In this document: positions 1 to 5,610 of the stretch, piece by piece
Position numbering within the stretch: position 1 is the first letter of the stretch
Layout of the letters: every line of letters begins with the position of its first letter
Source of the DNA: an uncultured Eubacteriales bacterium
Lineage (GTDB): Bacteria > Bacillota > Clostridia > Lachnospirales > CAMVHY01
NCBI GenBank assembly: GCA_948543815.1
Contig: CAOVHW010000013.1
Coordinates: 1 to 11,828, forward strand
Direction: 5' to 3'
Length of the DNA: 11,828 nt
Translations under genes and position numbers: made by a program
The notes under the pieces: generated by a model
The model's input: the letters and a program-made list of their open reading frames with translations, nothing else
Database searches by the model: none
What the model was told of the DNA's origin: nothing

Positions 1-1
1 T

Positions 2-64
2 GATGTTAGTGAAAATCATTGGGCTTATAAATTTATTATGAATGCTGCTAATGGTAAAAAGTAA
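2..64 (+). CDS. C-terminal tail of an SLH-type surface protein (partial)
   Basis: Only the last 20 codons and a TAA stop are inside the window. They read DVSENHWAYKFIMNAANGKK. The pattern DV..xHWAy..I..A matches the opening half of an S-layer homology repeat, a module that anchors proteins to cell-wall polymers. The chain stops after that half repeat, so this is either a truncated SLH unit or a related tail; the rest lies upstream of the window. The first repeat element, with a strong terminator hairpin, begins about 14 bases after the stop. The SLH call rests on a short motif, so the family is probable and the full protein is unknown. Confidence 0.5.
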   Translation, partial: DVSENHWAYKFIMNAANGKK

Positions 65-77
65 ATTCTAACCAAGA

Positions 78-226
78 CCTTACTTTTTTTGAAAGAAAAG
101 TAACAAAAGAACTTTAACAAAAAATCTTTGTGCGCTTGCACAAAGATTTTTTTATAAAGTTTTTCATGAACCAGCTTCGAAGAAGCTGCTTATTGGTTCT
201 TTTTTTTGCAAAAAAAGAACGGTTTT
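78..226 (+). repeat. Structured intergenic repeat, copy 1
   Basis: First of three related elements (others at 8168-8328 and 10404-10526). Order of parts: a 24-base near-palindrome at 80-103 (TTACTTTT...AAAAGTAA); a linker AAAAGAACTTTAAC; a 15-bp hairpin at 119-152; a linker containing TTTTCATGAA; an inner hairpin AGCTTC/GAAGCT at 173-187 nested in GAACC/GGTTC; and a T-rich/A-rich palindrome GTTCTTTT...AAAAGAAC at about 196-220. It sits between the SLH tail (plus) and ypeB (minus), so it lies at the 3' ends of two convergent genes. It may serve as a two-way terminator, a mobile non-coding element, or both. Confidence 0.7.
119..152 (+). terminator. Strong intrinsic terminator inside repeat copy 1
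   Basis: A 15-bp perfect stem (AAAAAATCTTTGTGC at 119-133 with GCACAAAGATTTTTT at 138-152) closes on the loop GCTT. The A-rich base on one side and T-rich base on the other allow termination in both directions: for the SLH gene on plus and for ypeB on minus. Confidence 0.75.
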
Positions 227-260
227 AAAAATGATAAAGCTTTTTTATAAAAAATATTTT

Positions 261-1613
261 TTATTCAGCAAGTGTACCTCTTTCATTCTCAATTAATTTA
301 TAAATTTTTTCAAACTTTCCACTATCATTATTGATATAAATTATAAATTTGTTTTCATTAAATTGACCAATAACTTCGTAGCAAAAAATTTCTTTCTTTG
401 AGTCCAAAGGAATTACGCATCTTTTTGTACTTAATTTTTCAAAACCAATTGGTAATAATTCATCTAATAATTGATAAGGTAAAGTTGGTTCATTCAGTTG
501 TCGTTCGCAATGCATCATAATATATCCGAGTGATTCAAAGCCGGAAATTTTTCCATTTGCTAAATTTACTTTAACTTTCACAAGATCTGGATACATTATC
601 AAATTATTTTCAAATGGCGCAAAATTTATTGTCAGATAATTTTCAAATCGTTCGTAATAACTTTCTTTCATATTTATAAAATCATTATCGGATAAAAATT
701 TTTTTGCTGTTGTAATAGCTTCTTGGCAATTAATTTTGTTCTCAGAAATTTTTTCTGTCGGCGCCGTTATCATTAATAATGGATACGCGCCGTTCTTTGT
801 AATTTCTAAATATATTTCCTCATCGTCATTATTTTTTGCAGTGAAACTATATGCCGGCAGATTTTTTCTGCTCGTAACTTGTCCGCTATATTCTATATTT
901 TTTATTTCATTTTGTGTTCGCAGTAATATTTTTTTTGCTTTCTCTAATGCGTCCAACTTACTTACTTCAGTTTTTCCCACTAACATTTTTGGATTTAAAT
1001 TTTGAATGTGATCGGAAAATGGTCCGTCATAAATTAATTCGCCATAATCTTGAAATTGTTTATTAACATTTTGCATCGAGCCAACAAGATTACTCTTATC
1101 AAAATTTTCTTGAGCTAATGCGTCCCAATTAATTTTTTCTGATACATTTGCGTCAGTTAAAATTGTATCCATTTCTTTACTTAAATTTTGTGCGTAAGTT
1201 TTTAAATTGTTTAGTGTTTCCCATTCTTCTGCTGATAAATCTTCATCATCAATTGATTTATTCATCATTGCGTATGAAAAATCACTGGTTTGTGACAAAT
1301 ATTTTAATGCTTTCATAATTGAATTATGATTGTACGGGAGATTTGATAAATTATCATGTGCGGCAGAACTTGAACGCCAAATTTGTGCGAACATATTTAT
1401 ATTTTGTTTTGGTAATTTAGTTAATTGAACTTTTGTCAGTAAATTATCGACATCATTCATATAATTTACTGCCTCATAAAATGAATGCTCGTAATTATTT
1501 TTTAGAAGTTGGCTATGATTTTTTATAAGGCCAGCTTTATTTTTTACAATAACTTGTGTCATACAGATAATAAGCCCTAGAAAAATTATCATAAATTTAA
1601 ATCGCTTCTGCAA
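261..1613 (-). CDS. ypeB: YpeB-like germination/PepSY membrane-anchored protein
   Basis: 450 residues, close to the usual length of YpeB, the partner that stabilises the spore cortex-lytic enzyme SleB in Bacillus. One N-terminal membrane segment (about residues 7-24) would anchor it with the rest outside. Conserved-looking stretches are IWRSSSAAHDNLSNLP (78-93) and YDGPFSDH (195-202), which is characteristic of the family. From about 220 onward come PepSY-like modules. The start is TTG at 1613 with GAGGGTG (1620-1626 in plus coordinates) six bases ahead; the first in-frame ATG, seven codons later, has no such site. No sleB lies next to it: it is divergent from murA and convergent on an SLH gene. 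Family assignment is fairly sure; a germination role is inferred and would require a spore former. Confidence 0.8.
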   Translation of the reverse strand: MQKRFKFMIIFLGLIICMTQVIVKNKAGLIKNHSQLLKNNYEHSFYEAVNYMNDVDNLLTKVQLTKLPKQNINMFAQIWRSSSAAHDNLSNLPYNHNSIMKALKYLSQTSDFSYAMMNKSIDDEDLSAEEWETLNNLKTYAQNLSKEMDTILTDANVSEKINWDALAQENFDKSNLVGSMQNVNKQFQDYGELIYDGPFSDHIQNLNPKMLVGKTEVSKLDALEKAKKILLRTQNEIKNIEYSGQVTSRKNLPAYSFTAKNNDDEEIYLEITKNGAYPLLMITAPTEKISENKINCQEAITTAKKFLSDNDFINMKESYYERFENYLTINFAPFENNLIMYPDLVKVKVNLANGKISGFESLGYIMMHCERQLNEPTLPYQLLDELLPIGFEKLSTKRCVIPLDSKKEIFCYEVIGQFNENKFIIYINNDSGKFEKIYKLIENERGTLAE

Positions 1614-1661
1614 ATTATCACCCTCACTTACTTTTTATTGGTAGCCTTCCCAATTTTTTTC

Positions 1662-1691
1662 AGTATATACATAACAAAAATATTTTGTCTG
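1662..1691 (-). promoter_or_regulatory. Possible ypeB promoter
   Basis: On the minus strand, CAGACA (1686-1691) and TATACT (1662-1667) are 18 bases apart, matching four and five of the six consensus bases. The start codon is about 50 bases further on. The boxes also loosely resemble a forespore sigma-G promoter, which drives ypeB in Bacillus, but the match is too weak to decide. Confidence 0.35.
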
Positions 1692-1721
1692 CATAAGATG
1701 AAATTAGTGGGGGTGGGCACA

Positions 1722-2975
1722 ATGGGAAAATATTTAATTAATGGCAGAAAAAAAATTTCCGGGACTTTGAAATTATCCGGTAGTAAAAATTCTTCACTAC
1801 CAATTTTAGCTGCTAGTATTTTAAATTCCGGTACAACAATTATTCATAATTGCCCAGATATTTCTGACGTACGTATTGCAATAAAAATTTTAAAACATAT
1901 TGGATGTAAAGTTTCCTTTGAGAAAAATACAGTTATTATAGATTCATCATCGATAAATTTTTATGATGTCCCACAAAATTTAGTCAAACAAATGCGTTCA
2001 TCAATTATTTTTTGTGGGAGTTTATTATCACGAATGAAAAAAGTTGCAATAAGTTATCCGGGAGGTTGTTCACTCGGTAAGCGGCCAATTGATTTTCATA
2101 TTGCTGCGTTTAAAAAATTAGGTGCGCAAATTTTTGAAGATGATGGAAATATTATTTGTCATGGAGAAAATCTGAAAGGCTGCGAAATAAATTTAGATTT
2201 TCCAAGCGTCGGGGCAACTCAAAATATTATTTTAGCGGCAATTTTTGCTAATGGCACTACAAAAATAATTAATGCGGCACGTGAGCCCGAAATTGTTGAC
2301 CTACAAAATTTTCTCAAAAAAATGGGCGCCGATATAAATGGCGCCGGAACTTCAGAAATTATTATTAATGGTGTAAAAACTTTACACGCTGTCGAATATA
2401 CAGTTATTCCTGATAGAATAGTTGCCGGAACTTTTTTACTTTCTGCCGTAATTACTAATGGAGAAATTGAAATTACGAATGTAATTCCGGAGCATTTACC
2501 ACTTAAAAATTTTTTACAGCTTGGATGTTTTATAAAAACAAATGCGAACAAAATTTTTTTACGTGCACCAAATTTTATTAGACCGATAGAAAATTTACAA
2601 ACTGTACCGTATCCAGGATTCCCGACAGATTTACAAGCACAATTTGTATCAGTTTTATCAATTGCGAATGGAAAAAGTATTGTACACGAAAAAATTTTTG
2701 AGTCGCGTAACAAACATATTCCACAATTAATAAAGATGGGTGCAAAAATAAAAATTTTGCCTGACGGTACAACTTTTATTATTGATGGCGTAAAAAATCT
2801 TCATGGGACTAATTTATTTTCTAAAGATTTACGTGGTGGAGCGGCATTAATTTTAGCAGCACTAGCTGCTGAAGGAAAAACTATTGTACATGATGAAAAT
2901 TATATTGAACGTGGGTATGAAAAGATTGAGTGTGCACTACAAAACTTAGGGGCAGATATAAAATTTATGCAATAA
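1722..2975 (+). CDS. murA: UDP-N-acetylglucosamine 1-carboxyvinyltransferase (MurA)
   Basis: First committed cytoplasmic step of peptidoglycan synthesis: transfer of enolpyruvate from PEP to UDP-GlcNAc. From ATG 1722 it is 417 residues, the normal MurA length. Key sites are present: K22-N23 in LSGSKNS, the catalytic Cys116 in PGGCSLGKRP (the residue alkylated by fosfomycin), Arg121 just after it, the catalytic Asp of FPTDLQAQF, and DLRGGAALILAALAAEG near the end. The open frame runs upstream to TTG 1638 and ATG 1698, but MGKYLINGRKKISG is the canonical N-terminus, and GGGGGTG lies about eight bases before ATG 1722. The presence of Cys116 predicts fosfomycin sensitivity at the target level. 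Many Bacillota carry two paralogues (murA and murZ); which one this is cannot be told here. Confidence 0.95.
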   Translation: MGKYLINGRKKISGTLKLSGSKNSSLPILAASILNSGTTIIHNCPDISDVRIAIKILKHIGCKVSFEKNTVIIDSSSINFYDVPQNLVKQMRSSIIFCGSLLSRMKKVAISYPGGCSLGKRPIDFHIAAFKKLGAQIFEDDGNIICHGENLKGCEINLDFPSVGATQNIILAAIFANGTTKIINAAREPEIVDLQNFLKKMGADINGAGTSEIIINGVKTLHAVEYTVIPDRIVAGTFLLSAVITNGEIEITNVIPEHLPLKNFLQLGCFIKTNANKIFLRAPNFIRPIENLQTVPYPGFPTDLQAQFVSVLSIANGKSIVHEKIFESRNKHIPQLIKMGAKIKILPDGTTFIIDGVKNLHGTNLFSKDLRGGAALILAALAAEGKTIVHDENYIERGYEKIECALQNLGADIKFMQ

Positions 2976-3001
2976 AAAAAACTACTGAGAAATCTCAGTA
3001 G
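2974..3001 (-). terminator. Terminator of the prsW/small-protein unit
   Basis: Stem CTACTGAGA / TCTCAGTAG (2982-3001) followed, on the minus strand, by eight T (2974-2981). It lies ten bases beyond the stop of the small Cys/His-rich gene. On the plus strand the stem has no T-tract, so it serves murA poorly. Confidence 0.85.
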
Positions 3002-3011
3002 CCTACATAAT

Positions 3012-3182
3012 TTATTGGTTCTCACATCCACATATATATCTATCTTCATGATGATGATGGCAGCACTTTTGAATAAGTTTAGTAATAGTTACGATTGAGA
3101 TTGTTACTAAATAAATTGAAGAGCATATAAGAAATAAGTTATAGAGACAATTATCTTGATCATGATGGCATAATTGTTTCAT
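3012..3182 (-). CDS. Small Cys/His-rich single-helix membrane protein, function unknown
   Basis: 56 residues, not assigned to a family. ATG 3182 is preceded by a near-perfect ribosome site, AAAAGGAGTG (3189-3198), at about six bases. It begins MKQLCHHDQDNC, then has one long hydrophobic segment (about residues 13-37, LYNLFLICSSIYLV... to TKLI), and ends KCCHHHHEDRYICGCENQ. Seven Cys and six His flank or enter the helix, so soft-metal binding on both faces of the membrane is possible but is an inference. It starts 22 bases after the prsW stop and ends just before a terminator, so the two genes are probably co-transcribed. The site, the helix and the terminator make a real gene likely. Its role is unknown; metal sensing or modulation of PrsW are guesses. 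Confidence 0.75.
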   Translation of the reverse strand: MKQLCHHDQDNCLYNLFLICSSIYLVTISIVTITKLIQKCCHHHHEDRYICGCENQ

Positions 3183-3204
3183 AGTTATCACTCCTTTTTA
3201 TAAA

Positions 3205-3879
3205 TTATTTTTTATGTGTTTTAAATGGTGAGCAATCAAGATGTTTTTGCATTTTTTTTTGCCCACTATTCCACAAATATATTGCGTACATAATAAATAT
3301 TAACATAGCGAATGGGATTTCGCAAAGTAAAATTAAATTAAATAATCCATGTAAAAATATCGGTAAAATAATAGCGGGATAAAAATAATTTTTATTTACT
3401 TTAGCGAGTGCAAAAAAATATCCCATTGTTACTCCAAATAATCCATGACCCGGAACTGAAAATATCGCACGCGTTAATGCCGTATATATTCCACCGATTT
3501 GTGGATTTATTACGTACAAAATATTTTCCGTCATTGCGAAACCTAAAGAGATAATAACGGCATATACGATTCCGTCAAAAGGTTCATTAAAATTTTTTTC
3601 ATGCCATATTAAAAAATAAAGGACGATAAATTTAAAGATTTCCTCACAAAATCCTGCAACTATAAAAGAAATATAAAAGATACGTAAGAAATTATTAGAG
3701 GTAGGAGTAAAACGTTCGAGGTATTCCTCACAAAATCCAATTGGAATAGAAATTATACTGCCAAAAATTAAACCGGTAATTAAAAGATGAATAGGTTCTT
3801 TTTCATATTTATCTCTTATATAAATATAGAAAGCAGAGATAAAAATAGGAGCAACAGCTAAAATAAATAAGTTATACAA
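3205..3879 (-). CDS. prsW: PrsW-family intramembrane metalloprotease
   Basis: 224 residues with about seven membrane segments, as in PrsW, the membrane protease that makes the first cut in the anti-sigma factor RsiW in Bacillus subtilis. Family motifs are in place: EExxK (E79, E80, K83), FDGIVYA (101-107) leading to GFAMTEN (113-119), His145 in PGHGLFG, and His177 in HGLFN. These glutamates and histidines are the expected active-site residues of the wider Abi/CPBP-like group. The start is TTG 3879 after GCGGTGGT. The C-terminal tail is basic and hydrophilic. No sigma or anti-sigma gene is visible nearby, so the substrate is unknown. The small Cys/His-rich gene follows at 22 bases. Confidence 0.87.
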   Translation of the reverse strand: MYNLFILAVAPIFISAFYIYIRDKYEKEPIHLLITGLIFGSIISIPIGFCEEYLERFTPTSNNFLRIFYISFIVAGFCEEIFKFIVLYFLIWHEKNFNEPFDGIVYAVIISLGFAMTENILYVINPQIGGIYTALTRAIFSVPGHGLFGVTMGYFFALAKVNKNYFYPAIILPIFLHGLFNLILLCEIPFAMLIFIMYAIYLWNSGQKKMQKHLDCSPFKTHKK

Positions 3880-3931
3880 ATTACCACCGCACTTTTTTAT
3901 TATTATTAGTTGTACGTGAAAAAATATTCAT

Positions 3932-3961
3932 TTGATTTTTTATTAGTGATAGTGGTAAAAT
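3932..3961 (+). promoter_or_regulatory. Promoter of the nusA operon
   Basis: TTGATT (3932-3937), an 18-base spacer, then TAAAAT (3956-3961) preceded by TG one base away, giving an extended -10 (TGGTAAAAT). It fits a housekeeping sigma-70/sigma-A promoter. Transcription would begin near 3968, just ahead of the leader hairpin. Confidence 0.7.
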
Positions 3962-3973
3962 AAACTTATTTAA

Positions 3974-3997
3974 AAAGAGTGGGAGAGCCCACTCTTT
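3974..3997 (+). promoter_or_regulatory. Leader hairpin before nusA
   Basis: Ten base pairs (AAAGAGTGGG with CCCACTCTTT) close on the loop AGAG, followed by ATTTAT and then the nusA ribosome site GGAGG at 4004-4008. The T-run is short, so it would be a weak terminator. Its position between the promoter and the ribosome site suggests a control point, possibly sensitive to NusA itself. Confidence 0.55.
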
Positions 3998-4021
3998 ATT
4001 TATGGAGGTTATTTTTAAAAA

Positions 4022-5080
4022 ATGAGTAGTGAATTAATTAATGCCGTAAAACTTATTGCAATTCAAAAAAATATTGATGAGGATACAATTATGGAAGCAT
4101 TAAAGCTTTCACTAATAGCAGCATGTCGTAAAAATTTTGGCCTCGCTCAAAATATTGATGTCAATATCGATAAAGATAGTGGAGCTGTTCAAGTTATTGC
4201 GTATAAAAAAGTAGTAGAAAAAGTTGATGACTCACGTTTGGAAATTTCGTTAGAAGATGCAAAAAATATTGACGCCCGATATAAATTAGAAGATATGGCA
4301 GAAATAATAATTACGCCAAAAAATTTCGGACGTATTGCCGCTCAAACTGCTAAACAAGTTATCTCTCAAAAATTTTTGGAAATCGAACGTAATAATCTTT
4401 TTAATAAGTTTGACATTAAAAAAGGTAAAATTATTACCGGTATCGTTAGAGGTTTTGAGTACCGTAATATCATAATTAATTTAGGTGATATCGAAACTAT
4501 TTTACCTGAAAAAGAACAAATCCCCGGTGAGATATTTAATGTAAATGATAGAATTAAACTTTATGTGATAGATGTTAAACGTTTCTCGAAAGGTATTAGT
4601 ATTTTTGTTTCACGTACAAATCCTAATTTCATTCGTTGTTTATTTGAATTAGAAATTCCTGAAATTTCTTCCGGTATCGTAAAAATTGTCGATATAGCTC
4701 GTGACCCAGGTAAAAGAAGTAAAGTTGCCGTTACCTCACAAAATGATGAAGTTGAGGCAATAGGTTCATGTGTAGGAGAAAATAGTTGCCGGATAAATAC
4801 AATTTCATCTGAAATTAATAATGAGAAAATAGATTTAGTTAATTGGTATGAAAATCTTGAGGACTATATACGTTCAGCATTAAGTCCGGCTAAAATAAAA
4901 GAAATTCATTTGAATAAGAATAAAACTGAGGCATTAATTATTGTCGATGAGAATCAGGTATCACTTGTAATAGGGAAAGGTGGACAAAATGTTAAGCTCG
5001 CAGCTAAATTAGTTGGAATACGATTAAATGTAAAGACGCCCGCGCAATTAGAAGGTGAGGAATTATTAAACAATATTTGA
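4022..5080 (+). CDS. nusA: Transcription termination/antitermination factor NusA
   Basis: 352 residues, the usual size in Bacillota. It binds RNA polymerase and nascent RNA to modulate pausing, termination and antitermination. Domains: N-terminal polymerase-binding part (1-125), S1 (about 132-198), KH1 (about 200-275) and KH2 (about 280-345). Landmarks are FVSRTNPNFIRCLFELEIPEI, IARDPGKRSKVAV, SALSPAKI and IGKGGQNVKLAAKL. KH2 keeps its GXXG loop (GKGG, 318-321), but KH1 reads VGENSCRIN (GENS, 252-255) where relatives have GxxG, so RNA contact by KH1 may be weakened. ATG 4022 follows GGAGG with a rather long spacing of 13. No rimP precedes it, unlike most nusA operons; prsW is divergent instead. 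Its stop overlaps the rnpM start. Confidence 0.95.
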   Translation: MSSELINAVKLIAIQKNIDEDTIMEALKLSLIAACRKNFGLAQNIDVNIDKDSGAVQVIAYKKVVEKVDDSRLEISLEDAKNIDARYKLEDMAEIIITPKNFGRIAAQTAKQVISQKFLEIERNNLFNKFDIKKGKIITGIVRGFEYRNIIINLGDIETILPEKEQIPGEIFNVNDRIKLYVIDVKRFSKGISIFVSRTNPNFIRCLFELEIPEISSGIVKIVDIARDPGKRSKVAVTSQNDEVEAIGSCVGENSCRINTISSEINNEKIDLVNWYENLEDYIRSALSPAKIKEIHLNKNKTEALIIVDENQVSLVIGKGGQNVKLAAKLVGIRLNVKTPAQLEGEELLNNI

Positions 5081-5325
5081 GAAAATGTATAGGTTGTGGT
5101 AAAATGCTCGATAGAAAAAATTTGATACGTGTAATAAAAATTACTGATAATGATTTCTATATTGGTAATGCTAAAAATATTCATGGCCGTAGTGCGTATA
5201 TATGTAGGGATGAGAAATGTTTTGTACGCTGTAAGAAGATAAAAGGCTTTGAACATTCTTTTAAATCAAATTCCGCTAGTAAAATATATAAGGAATTAGA
5301 AAATGAATTCAAAAAAATTTTATGA
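5077..5325 (+). CDS. rnpM: YlxR/RnpM, RNase P modulator
   Basis: 82 residues of the YlxR family, recently linked to binding and modulation of RNase P RNA in Bacillus. Conserved parts are RKCIGCGK (Cys4, Cys7), LIRV, and GRSAYICRDEKC (Cys43, Cys48), which resemble a four-cysteine set although some relatives lack it. The start is TTG 5077, overlapping the nusA stop by four bases (TTGA), which suggests translational coupling; GGTGAGG lies about 16 bases ahead. It occupies its normal place between nusA and ylxQ. The last 23 bases overlap the next gene. Confidence 0.92.
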   Translation: MRKCIGCGKMLDRKNLIRVIKITDNDFYIGNAKNIHGRSAYICRDEKCFVRCKKIKGFEHSFKSNSASKIYKELENEFKKIL

Positions 5326-5608
5326 GGTATTAGGTCTCGCTTATATTTCTAAAAAACTCGTATGGGGCGAATTATCTTGTGTCGGTAAAATTAAAAATGG
5401 TTCTGCTTTTTTAGTTATTATTGCTAATGATATTGGACTAGCAACTCAAAAAAAAATTAACTATTTTACTTCCTATTATGATATTCCTATTATAAAATTT
5501 GCTACAAAATTTGAATTAGGCCAATGTATAGGTAAGAAAATTGTTAGCGTTATCGTAATTTTAGATTTAAATTTTGCACGTAAATTAAAAAATATTATGG
5601 AGGTGTAA
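5303..5608 (+). CDS. ylxQ: L7Ae/L30e-family RNA-binding protein YlxQ
   Basis: 101 residues of the L7Ae/L30e/Gadd45 fold, which binds kink-turn RNA; the bacterial members between rnpM and infB are poorly characterised. Visible family features are VLGLAYISKKLVWGE at the start, a hydrophobic core AFLVIIANDIG, TQKKINYF, YYDIPII, and ELGQCIGKK near the end. ATG 5303 has AAGGA about eight bases ahead and lies inside the end of rnpM (23-base overlap). The stop TAA overlaps the ribosome site of infB (GGAGGTG). Gene order supports the call as much as the sequence does. Confidence 0.87.
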   Translation: MNSKKFYEVLGLAYISKKLVWGELSCVGKIKNGSAFLVIIANDIGLATQKKINYFTSYYDIPIIKFATKFELGQCIGKKIVSVIVILDLNFARKLKNIMEV

Positions 5609-5610
5609 GT

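Noticed and set aside
1638..1721. Extended N-terminus of MurA from TTG 1638 or ATG 1698
   Set aside because: The extra residues are absent from the MurA family; ATG 1722 gives the canonical MGKYLINGRKKISG start and normal length with catalytic Cys at 116.
2219..2713. 164-codon minus-strand frame opposite murA
   Set aside because: murA is unambiguous on the plus strand; the antisense frame is a by-product of its codon use.
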